Origin: Acidobacteria bacterium UBA2994
GTDB lineage: Bacteria; Acidobacteriota; Vicinamibacteria; Vicinamibacterales; UBA8438
Reading direction: 5' to 3'
Assembly: GCA_002346545.1 (NCBI GenBank)
Contig: DEAA01000021.1
Location: forward strand, 90,539 to 154,538
DNA: 64,000 bases
The position numbers and the translations under genes are program-made. The first letter of the stretch is position 1, and every line of letters starts with the position of its first letter. This document shows positions 1 through 7,608 of this stretch, piece after piece. The notes beneath the pieces were generated by a model. The model saw only the letters and a program-made list of their open reading frames with translations, did no database searches and was not told where the DNA came from.

Positions 1-999
1 CATGTCGTGGTAGAGCGGAAGCCAGCTCACCGCGACGTCGTCCGGTTGGATCTCCAGCCCCTCTCCGATGGCCCGAACGTTAGCGAGAAGGTTCGCGTGG
101 GTAAGGAGGACGCCCTTCGGCTGGCCGGTGCTGCCCGATGTGTACTGAATGAGGGCGGGGTCGTCACCGATCAGGCTCAACGGGGGCGCCGCAGGGAGTT
201 CAGTACCGCCCTCTTCCAGGTCCGGGCAAAGATCCTCAAGGGTGGTGACGCCCGACAAGGTAGGGATCCGCCCGCGCAGCAGGTTGGCCAACCGCTCCAC
301 CTCGGCGAACGTGATCATTAGACGCGTGCCGGCGTTCGACAGGATGCCGACCTGGCGCTCGGCGTACTCCGCAATCCGATCGGGTCGGAACGGTGGATAG
401 ATTGGCACCGGCACCGCACCGGCCATCAGGGTTCCGAAGAACGCGGGGAAGAATGCGGCTTCGGTGCGGAGCATAAGCGTGACGGTGTCGCGCCGGCCGA
501 TGCCGCGCCGGCCGAGGGCGTGGGCGACCCGGACCGAACGACGCCACAGCTGCCCGTAGGTAATAGGCAGCTCGCTGCCGTCTTCTTCGCGCAGAAAGAT
601 GTGGGTCCGGTCTGGACGCTCCCTGGCGTGCCAACGGAGCACGTCGACGAGGGTTTCCGCGTCGTCGGGGGCAGGGGTGGCGAGATCGAGCGGGGTGACG
701 ATCTGCGGTCGACGTTCGTCGAGCGCAGGCTCCGCCGCCAGGATGGCCAGAGCCAGGTCGCGAGGCGACTCGATCGAGGCGATGGTCGCGTCGTTTAAGC
801 GGACGCCCAGCTGCTGCTCGACCCGCGAGACCAACTCGATCCGTTCGAGCGAGCCGAGACCCAGGTCACGCTCGAGAGTATCGTCGGGTCCGATCCCGGC
901 GGCGGTCGAGCCGCGGCGCACCTCCCCAACAAGCTGTCCGACGAGCTGCAGTACCCGGTGCTCGAGTGCGGCGTGATCGTCGGGAGGCAGATTGGACAT
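1..999 (-). CDS. Acyl-AMP ligase with N-terminal acyl carrier domain (partial)
   Basis: The frame starts at ATG 999 and runs off the left edge, so 333 codons are visible. Residues about 10-90 form a phosphopantetheine carrier domain with the motif DLGLGSLERIEL, in which Ser50 is the expected attachment site. From about residue 110 an adenylate-forming domain follows, with the AMP-binding P-loop YTSGSTGQPKGV starting at Tyr286 and then the SWLPLYHDM segment typical of fatty-acyl-AMP ligases. Family knowledge: these enzymes activate a fatty acid with ATP and pass it to a carrier thiol. The carrier-before-ligase order is the reverse of the common ligase-carrier order. No clear Shine-Dalgarno is visible. 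The substrate, and whether more domains follow, lie outside the window. Confidence 0.85.
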   Translation of the reverse strand, partial: MSNLPPDDHAALEHRVLQLVGQLVGEVRRGSTAAGIGPDDTLERDLGLGSLERIELVSRVEQQLGVRLNDATIASIESPRDLALAILAAEPALDERRPQIVTPLDLATPAPDDAETLVDVLRWHARERPDRTHIFLREEDGSELPITYGQLWRRSVRVAHALGRRGIGRRDTVTLMLRTEAAFFPAFFGTLMAGAVPVPIYPPFRPDRIAEYAERQVGILSNAGTRLMITFAEVERLANLLRGRIPTLSGVTTLEDLCPDLEEGGTELPAAPPLSLIGDDPALIQYTSGSTGQPKGVLLTHANLLANVRAIGEGLEIQPDDVAVSWLPLYHDM

Positions 1000-1015
1000 G
1001 GAGCGGCGGGACTGG

Positions 1016-1630
1016 CTATCCCGCCGGGACTTCGACGCGACGGATTGATTCGATGATCACGGGGTCGTTCGGGACGTCGAGCAGTGGGCCTTGGCTGCCG
1101 GTGCGTACGCGTCCGATCTCACTGATTACGTTCATGCCCTCGGTCACCCGTCCGAAGACGGCGTAGCCGATCCCGGCGTCGGTGGGATTCTTGAAGTCGA
1201 AGCTCGAATTGTCGTCCAGGTTGATGAAGAACTGCTGGCGGGCAGTGTTTCCCCCAGGCCCTCGCGCCATGGCAACCGTGCCGCGGCGGTTCTGGAGCGA
1301 ACGGCTTGCCTGGTTGACGATGCTGCCACGGAGACCCTCTGACTTCGGTGCGAGCTGTTCCTCGGCTTCGACAGTGAAGCCACCACCCTGGATGATCGTG
1401 TCTCGAATTACCCGGTGGAACACCGTCCCGTCGTAGTAGCCCTCGATCACATAGGTCAGAAAGTTCACGACGGTGGCCGCGACCCGGTCGCGGTAGAGCT
1501 CGATCTCGAACGACCCCATGTTGGTCGTCACGAGAACGCGGGGATTCGGGGGCGGGTCCTGAGCCAGGACGGGAGTAACTGTGCCCAGGAGCGACAGTAT
1601 CAGAGCGAGCGAGACGAGACGTGGTTGCAC
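1016..1630 (-). CDS. Exported cyclophilin-type peptidyl-prolyl isomerase (copy 1)
   Basis: This encodes 204 residues from GTG 1630, with AAGGA about 6 nt upstream. Residues 1-23 are a Sec signal peptide ending at VLA-Q, so a periplasmic or secreted protein is expected. The rest is a single cyclophilin domain (FHRV at the active-site loop, QGGGF, RRGTVAMAR, QFFINL, YAVFGRV). Compared with human CypA, the loop reads FHRVIRDTIIQGGGF. The Arg is kept, but the Phe60-Met61 pair of the proline pocket is replaced by Thr-Ile, so catalytic activity may be reduced. It lies 42 bp downstream of a second, more canonical cyclophilin in the same direction, which suggests a tandem duplication and one operon. 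Confidence 0.93.
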   Translation of the reverse strand: MQPRLVSLALILSLLGTVTPVLAQDPPPNPRVLVTTNMGSFEIELYRDRVAATVVNFLTYVIEGYYDGTVFHRVIRDTIIQGGGFTVEAEEQLAPKSEGLRGSIVNQASRSLQNRRGTVAMARGPGGNTARQQFFINLDDNSSFDFKNPTDAGIGYAVFGRVTEGMNVISEIGRVRTGSQGPLLDVPNDPVIIESIRRVEVPAG

Positions 1631-1672
1631 CGGGTCCTTCTTTCCTGAAGCGCGGCCGACGGCCGCCGTGGG

Positions 1673-2254
1673 TCACTGCTGGACGGTAATCGACTCGATC
1701 ACCACGGGGGTGTTCGGCAAGTCTCGGAACGACCCACGCGAGCCGGTGGCCACGTTCTCGATCTGGTCTACGACATCAAGCCCTTCGGTGACGCGGCCGA
1801 AGACGGCATACCCGTAGGTCTGCGGTGTCGAGCCTCGATTGTTCAGCGCGTTGTTGTCGACGGTGTTGATGAAAAACTGACGAGTCGCGCTGTCGACGAC
1901 GTTGGTCCGCGCCATGGCCAGGGTGCCGCGATCGTTGGTCAGGCCATTGGTTGCCTCGTTCTTGATCGGATCGCGGGAGGAGAGCTGTTCCATCTCTGCC
2001 GTGAAGGCGCCGCCCTGAATCATGAACCCCTTGATGACCCGGTGGAAGACGGTGCCGCTATAGGCTTCTTCTTCGACGTAGGATAAGAAGTTCTCGACCG
2101 AGATCGGCGCGTTCGCTCGATCGAGCTCCGCAGTGATGGTTCCCAGGCTTGTCTCGATGACGACCACCGGGTTCTCTTGGGCGCGTGCTTCGATGCCGCC
2201 GATGGCCGACGTCAGACCGATGGTGGTTAGGGCAAGCAGCTGTCGTAGAGACAT
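1673..2254 (-). CDS. Exported cyclophilin-type peptidyl-prolyl isomerase (copy 2)
   Basis: The frame is open from 2305, but ATG 2254 is preferred. It has AGAGGA upstream and is followed directly by a signal peptide (MSLRQLLALTTIGL, cleavage near ARA-Q). The product is about 193 residues with one cyclophilin domain containing the canonical loop FHRVIKGFMIQGGAF, with Arg, Phe, Met and Gln all present. It should catalyse cis-trans isomerisation of Xaa-Pro bonds in envelope proteins, as PpiA does in Escherichia coli. It is the upstream partner of the divergent copy at 1016-1630. An AT-rich stretch at 2306-2400 probably carries the promoter. Confidence 0.95.
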   Translation of the reverse strand: MSLRQLLALTTIGLTSAIGGIEARAQENPVVVIETSLGTITAELDRANAPISVENFLSYVEEEAYSGTVFHRVIKGFMIQGGAFTAEMEQLSSRDPIKNEATNGLTNDRGTLAMARTNVVDSATRQFFINTVDNNALNNRGSTPQTYGYAVFGRVTEGLDVVDQIENVATGSRGSFRDLPNTPVVIESITVQQ

Positions 2255-2483
2255 GACGATTTCCTCTGGCTGAACAGAAGCGGCGTCCGGAACGGCCCCG
2301 CTCATTCAAAATTTGGTATATCTGATCCAATCAGGCGTAGAACCGGCAGCACAGTAGGCGTAAAGTGCCAGGTTCTTCGGCGCTTATTTAACTACGCTCG
2401 CCAGGCACCGAGTATGCATAATTCAATGGAGAGCTGTCCAGTGGGGGTCGCGCCGTGGTGTTCCCGTCGTGTCGGAATTCAAC

Positions 2484-5471
2484 ATGAGCCTGCTTGATCG
2501 ATTTCGTAGCCAGCCTGAGTGGCAGCATGACGATCCGTCAGTGCGCGCTTCGGCGGTCGATGACCTTGGGGACGACGCGCAGGATTTGTTGACGGCGATC
2601 GCGTCTGAGGACGCCGACCCAAGGGTGCGGATGGCGGCTGTCGCGCGACTAACCGACCCCGACGCACTCGGCCGCATCCAGGCGTCGGAGCAGGACGAGC
2701 GCGTGCGCGACGAGGCGGCTGCCGTCTTGCGCGAGATCGCATTATCGGGCGCGGAGCCGGCGCGTGCGGCGCGTGCGGTCGCGGCGCTGGCAACGCCACG
2801 GGATCTGGGCGAGGTGGCCAGGATCACCGAATTGGAGGCCGTGAGTTTGGCCGCGCTGGCTCGATTGGATCGGCCGAAGGCCATCGGCGCGGTGGCCAGA
2901 CGTGCCGCTCTGGCCGCCACCCGGCGGGCGGCCCTCGAACGTCTCGCCGATCACGAAGAGCTGTTGGCGGTCGCCGTTAAGAGCGAGCATCGGGATGTGG
3001 CGGTGGCGGCGTTCGAACGTGTTGTGCCAGACGAGAGCGACGATCTCACTTTGCTGCAGAGCATCGCCGTGCGCGCCCGCTCGAAGCCGGTGGCCCGCAA
3101 GGCACGGACGCGGCTGGCCGAGTTAGTAGGTCGACCCAAGGCACCGACCGCGAGCCAGCGCCAGGAGCGCCGCGAGCTGATGTGCGGACGGCTGGAAGCA
3201 CTGGCGGTGGCCGACGGCGCGTCGGATGAGACGCGATTGGGCACCAAGCTCGAAGAGCTGGAGCGTGAGTGGGAGTCTCTGGCCGGGGATGTGTCCCCAC
3301 CGGGAGAGGAGGATGCTACCGGGGTTACTGAACGCTGGCAGGCGGCCGTCGCGGGAGCCAAGCGCCGGCTGACCGAATTGGCTGACACTCGCATCGAAGC
3401 GCAGGGGCTTCCCCAGGCGGTGGCCGAAGCCGATGCCGCTCAGGTGGCGTTGTGCGATCGGTTGGAGGCTCGCCTCGACCAGTCCGACGAGGCTGGCGAG
3501 TCGCTGGAAGACACCCTGACGTCACTTCGGAGCGAATGGGAGGTGAGCGCTGGTGGCGAGTCGAGGTCCGGAGACAGCGATCCCAGACCGATCGACCAGC
3601 GGTTCCAGGCATTGCTCGCCCGCGCGGATGGGCAGATTCAACGCCGGCGGTCTGCAGCCGAGCGGCGCACCAGGCTGGAAGAGTTAGCCGCGGCGCTCGA
3701 AGAACTAAGTCAGGCGGATGACGTGGCCCGACTGACGCGCCAGTGGACGCGTCCGCGCGCCGAGTGGGCCGAATTGGTCGGGGCGTCCGAGCCCGAGGCC
3801 GTGGCCGATCTGGTGACTCGAGTCGAGGCGGCCGTCGCTCGCCGTGACGAACGGGTCGAGGCGATCCGTGCGCAGCAGCGCAAGCGAGAGCACGTGACGT
3901 TGGCCAAGCAGACGCGTCGCGCCGAGGAGATCGAAGAGGCGTTGACGAACGAACAGCTCGAGCTTCGCGAGGCCGAGCGGTGGCTCCGAATCACCCGTTC
4001 AGTACTCGGCAACATGGGCCGCCTACCGACCCGTGAGGATCGAGACGCACTCACCGAACGGTTCCAGGCAGTACAAGTGGCCTTGATCGGTCGAGTACGA
4101 GAGCTCCGCGGGTTCGCCGAATGGAAGCAGTGGGCCAATCTGGGTGTACAAGTAGCCTTGTGTCAGCGGATGGAGAAGCTGGCCACGCTCGAGGATGAAG
4201 CCGCCATGGCGCGCGAGTACCGGGACGTCATGACGGCCTGGCGCGATGCCGCCGATGTGCCGCGCGGCGAGGGAGACGAGATCTGGAAGCGCTTCAAGGC
4301 TGCGCATGAGGCGATCCAGCCTCGCGTCGATGCGCTTCAAGCCGCCCAGGATGCGCTTCGTGAGCAGCGGTTGTCTAAGAAGGTCTCCTTGTGCGAAGAG
4401 GCCGAGCGCCTGGCCGACTCGACCGACTGGGTCAAGACCGCTAAGAGGTTCACCGAGCTGCAGGCCGAGTGGAAGCAGGTCGGAGCAGCGACCCGCAGGC
4501 AGGAGCGCGAACTATGGAGCCGGTTCCGGGCCGCGTCGGGCCAGTTCTTCAGGCGACGGCGAGACGACCTCGCCGAGCGCCGCAAGGTGTGGGGAAAGAA
4601 CGCCGAGGCCAAGGAGGCGTTCTGCGCCCAAGCTGAGGCGCTGGCCGACGAGAAGGACCTGGAGTCGGCCAAGAACACCGTCAAGCGGATGCAGGCGGAA
4701 TGGAAGAATGTCGGTCCGGTGAAGCGGTCGCGCTCCGACGCGCTGTGGATCCGTTTCCGCGCGGCATGCGATGCCGTCTTCGATCGGGCCCAGGCGGAGG
4801 TCGACGCCGAGTTCGCCGACAAGATCGACGCCCGCGCAGCGGTGTGTGAGCGGCTCGAGCAGTTGGTGCCAGAGTCCGAGGGTGCCGAAGTCTCGGAGCC
4901 GCCCGAGGATCTCGCCGCGACGGTGTCGGCGACGCGATCCGAGTGGCGTCAGCTCCCGCACGTGCCACGGCCTCATGAGCGAGGCCTGAGCACACGCTTC
5001 CAGGACGCGCTCGCTCGCGTAGTCGAGCGGTATCCGTCGGCGTTTGCCGGCACGGATCTGGATCCGGCACGTAATCGCGCCAAGCTCGAGCGCCTCTGCG
5101 GGACGGTCGAGGCGCTTCTCGAGGAGGCGTCTGCCCCATCGTCCACCGGGCAGAGTCCGGCCGAGGTTTTGGCGTCCCAGTTGCGCGAGGCCCTGGCCAG
5201 CAACACGATGGGCGCACGCATGGACACGGCCGCCAAGCAGCGCGCCGACACTGAGACCGTCCGTCAGGTGCAGTCCGAACGTCGGTCACTGGGCGTGATC
5301 CCCGGCGACGAAGGACGTCAGCTGTCGGATCGCTTCCGGAAGGCGTGCGAGCGGTTCTTCGCCAAGTTCCCGCCGCTCGACGATGCCCGCCCCGCGTCTC
5401 GGCGTGACGGACAGGCCCGTCGGCGTCGGCCCCGCCAGAAGGCGGTGTCTGGTCCCAGGGATCGCGCCTGA
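2484..5471 (+). CDS. HEAT-like / DUF349 repeat protein
   Basis: A very long, Arg/Glu/Ala-rich soluble protein of about 995 residues. I prefer ATG 2484 (MSLLDRFRSQPEW). An in-frame GTG at 2469 is an alternative; neither has a strong Shine-Dalgarno. Residues 20-210 are short alpha-helical HEAT-like repeats (ADPRVRMAAVARL, DERVRDEAAAVLREI). From about residue 550 to 800 there are repeated DUF349 units with the pattern EWK..G...R.....LW.RFRAA. The intervening regions are predicted to be coiled coil. No signal peptide or membrane segment is seen. DUF349 has no firmly established biochemical role, so none is assigned. It is monocistronic here: the minus-strand cyclophilins lie upstream and a 340-bp gap follows. 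Confidence 0.9.
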   Translation: MSLLDRFRSQPEWQHDDPSVRASAVDDLGDDAQDLLTAIASEDADPRVRMAAVARLTDPDALGRIQASEQDERVRDEAAAVLREIALSGAEPARAARAVAALATPRDLGEVARITELEAVSLAALARLDRPKAIGAVARRAALAATRRAALERLADHEELLAVAVKSEHRDVAVAAFERVVPDESDDLTLLQSIAVRARSKPVARKARTRLAELVGRPKAPTASQRQERRELMCGRLEALAVADGASDETRLGTKLEELEREWESLAGDVSPPGEEDATGVTERWQAAVAGAKRRLTELADTRIEAQGLPQAVAEADAAQVALCDRLEARLDQSDEAGESLEDTLTSLRSEWEVSAGGESRSGDSDPRPIDQRFQALLARADGQIQRRRSAAERRTRLEELAAALEELSQADDVARLTRQWTRPRAEWAELVGASEPEAVADLVTRVEAAVARRDERVEAIRAQQRKREHVTLAKQTRRAEEIEEALTNEQLELREAERWLRITRSVLGNMGRLPTREDRDALTERFQAVQVALIGRVRELRGFAEWKQWANLGVQVALCQRMEKLATLEDEAAMAREYRDVMTAWRDAADVPRGEGDEIWKRFKAAHEAIQPRVDALQAAQDALREQRLSKKVSLCEEAERLADSTDWVKTAKRFTELQAEWKQVGAATRRQERELWSRFRAASGQFFRRRRDDLAERRKVWGKNAEAKEAFCAQAEALADEKDLESAKNTVKRMQAEWKNVGPVKRSRSDALWIRFRAACDAVFDRAQAEVDAEFADKIDARAAVCERLEQLVPESEGAEVSEPPEDLAATVSATRSEWRQLPHVPRPHERGLSTRFQDALARVVERYPSAFAGTDLDPARNRAKLERLCGTVEALLEEASAPSSTGQSPAEVLASQLREALASNTMGARMDTAAKQRADTETVRQVQSERRSLGVIPGDEGRQLSDRFRKACERFFAKFPPLDDARPASRRDGQARRRRPRQKAVSGPRDRA

Positions 5472-5814
5472 GCTAAACCCCCCGGGCGCCGGTCGGTTAT
5501 TCATGCAGGATTCCCAATCTCTCGTCAGCGAGTGGTTCACCATTCGCTTTCGTGCTGCGATCCCCGCCCACACGTCGAGCTGGTTTCGGCGCCGACCGAG
5601 TCAGGAAAGACCCTCGCGTCATCCCGGAAGGAGCTGCTGGCGGCTCGGCGGCGCATGAAGGAGCGGAGTGAGATCCGAGGCGGCCGAGCTGCCTCGGTTG
5701 ACACGTGCACAGCTTCGGTTCAGAGTGAAACGATCGGCGGCGGCTGAGCGAAAGCGTTGTGGATGCGGGGTTGACCCGTCCGGCCTGCGCTTGGTTCGAA
5801 CATTGAGGTAGACG
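5472..5814. other. 343-bp intergenic stretch, no gene seen
   Basis: I find no frame here with coding character. It contains a perfect 7-bp inverted repeat, CCGAGGC (5675-5681) / GCCTCGG (5691-5697), with a 9-nt loop and no T tract. TTGACA lies directly after it at 5698-5703, but no good -10 follows at the right spacing. The stretch probably carries the end of the DUF349 transcript and the promoter of the downstream peptidase operon. Confidence 0.5.
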
Positions 5815-7608
5815 ATGAGTAGGCTCCGGTTCCCGGCGGCGTTGGCCTTTGCGCTTGCGACGGCCTGTGGCGTGCCGCCACCTGAGTCGTCGTCGATTCG
5901 GGAGAATGTCGAGCGATTGGCGTCGGACGAATTCGGAGGCCGCCTGACCGGGACCGACGGGATCCGGCTGGCGGCGGATCACATCGTGACCGAGCTTCAG
6001 GCTATCGGCGCGGTGCCTCTGCCTGGCGCCGACGGATTTCGGCTGTCGTTCGACTACACCGGTAGCACTGAGGATGGCGGCACGTCGCTCGCGGTCGATG
6101 GCGTTGAGGCGACCGAGACTGGGGCCGTTCAGGCGCTTTCGTTCTCAGAGTCCGGCCAGGCGACCGGACCCCTGGTCTTCGCCGGGTACGGGTTGGTCGT
6201 GCCGGAGGTGGACGGTTTCAGCTACGACAGCTACGCCACGCTCGATGTCACCGACAAAATCGTGGTGGTGCTGCGCTACTTTCCGGAGGATGCAGAGACC
6301 GACATCCGGGCGGCGCTCTCGAGATATGCCGGGCTGCGCTTTAAGGCGCAAGCCGCCCGCCAGCGCGGCGCTCTGGGTCTGCTCGTGGTGACTGGTCCGC
6401 GTTCTCCGAATGCCGGCGAGCTCGTGCGCATGACCGGGGACACGGCGGCCGCTGATTCCGGCATCGTCGCAGCAAGTGTCGACCAGGCCATGGGCGACAC
6501 GCTGTTCGATCTGGTTCCGGGTCGAACGTTGGAAGAGGTGCAGGCCGAACTGGATTCAGGGAACCCGCATGTCGCCGGATTCGACATGGGGGCCGAGGCG
6601 ACTCTTAACGTGCAAGTGGTGCGCGAGCAGCGGACTGGTTATAACGTGGTGGCCTACCTGCCAGAGACGACAGAGACGTTGACCGAGAAGCCCTATGTCA
6701 TGCTCGGTGCGCACTACGACCACCTCGGTTTGGGTGAGGGCGGCAACTCCCTGGCCACGGGCGACGACGCGGGGCAGGTTCACAACGGTGCGGACGACAA
6801 CGCGTCGGGGGTGGCCGCGGTGTTGTCCGCTGGTGGCGAGCTGGCCGACGAGGAGCGCGAGCGCGGCGTAATTTTGGCATTCTGGTCGGGGGAGGAACTG
6901 GGCCTGCTCGGTTCGGCCGACTTTGTCGAACGCTCCCCGGTCCCAATGACCGAGTTGTCCGCCTATATCAATTTCGACATGGTCGGGCGGATGCGAGACA
7001 ACAAGCTCACCGTGCAGGCGCTTGGGAGCAGCCCGATCTGGCCGGATCTCGTCAACGACGTCAACGCCGCCTACGGGTTCGAGCTGCAGCCAGTCGATGA
7101 TCCCTACCTGCCGACTGACGCGATGAGTCTCAATCTGGCCGAGGTTCCGACTTTGGCGCTCTTCACCGGAAGTCACGAGGACTATCATCGGCCGTCCGAT
7201 GATGCCGACACGGTTAACTATCCCGATCTCGAGCGGGTGGCGGGCTACGGTGCCGAGGTGGCGAGGCGACTGGTCAACGACGCGTCGGCACCGCAATTTG
7301 TGCGAGTCGAGCGCGCGGCGCAGCAGGGTGGCCAGGCGGCGATGCGTATCTTCACCGGGACCATCCCCGATTACAGCTCGGAGGTCGAGGGGCTGTTGCT
7401 GTCTGGCGTCATGGGCGGTGGACCGGCCGAGAAGGCCGGGCTCCAGGAAGGTGACATCATCGTTGGACTGGCAGGCCAGTCGGTGGCCAACATATACGAC
7501 TACATGTTTGCTCTCGACCTCCTGAAGGTTGCTGAGCCGGCGTCGGTGGTCTTCGTGCGAGACGGTGAGCAACAGGAGGCCGAGCTGGTGCCGGAGGCGC
7601 GTCAGTGA
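5815..7608 (+). CDS. M28 family metallopeptidase lipoprotein with PA and PDZ domains
   Basis: This encodes 597 residues from ATG 5815, with GAGG 7 nt upstream. The N-terminus is a lipoprotein-type signal ending LATAC, so attachment to a membrane is predicted. A protease-associated domain occupies about 130-240. The M28 zinc-peptidase core spans 290-490, with the metal and catalytic motifs GAHYDHLG, NGADDNASG, WSGEELGLLGS, NFDMVGR and HRPSDDADT all present. A PDZ domain is at about 510-590. It should remove amino acids from peptides in the envelope. The stop codon overlaps the GTG of the next gene (GTGA), so translational coupling with the TonB-dependent receptor is likely. Confidence 0.93.
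   Translation: MSRLRFPAALAFALATACGVPPPESSSIRENVERLASDEFGGRLTGTDGIRLAADHIVTELQAIGAVPLPGADGFRLSFDYTGSTEDGGTSLAVDGVEATETGAVQALSFSESGQATGPLVFAGYGLVVPEVDGFSYDSYATLDVTDKIVVVLRYFPEDAETDIRAALSRYAGLRFKAQAARQRGALGLLVVTGPRSPNAGELVRMTGDTAAADSGIVAASVDQAMGDTLFDLVPGRTLEEVQAELDSGNPHVAGFDMGAEATLNVQVVREQRTGYNVVAYLPETTETLTEKPYVMLGAHYDHLGLGEGGNSLATGDDAGQVHNGADDNASGVAAVLSAGGELADEERERGVILAFWSGEELGLLGSADFVERSPVPMTELSAYINFDMVGRMRDNKLTVQALGSSPIWPDLVNDVNAAYGFELQPVDDPYLPTDAMSLNLAEVPTLALFTGSHEDYHRPSDDADTVNYPDLERVAGYGAEVARRLVNDASAPQFVRVERAAQQGGQAAMRIFTGTIPDYSSEVEGLLLSGVMGGGPAEKAGLQEGDIIVGLAGQSVANIYDYMFALDLLKVAEPASVVFVRDGEQQEAELVPEARQ

Noticed and set aside
6556..7572. 338-residue minus-strand open frame
   Set aside because: Antisense to the M28 peptidase catalytic core; arises from high GC content.
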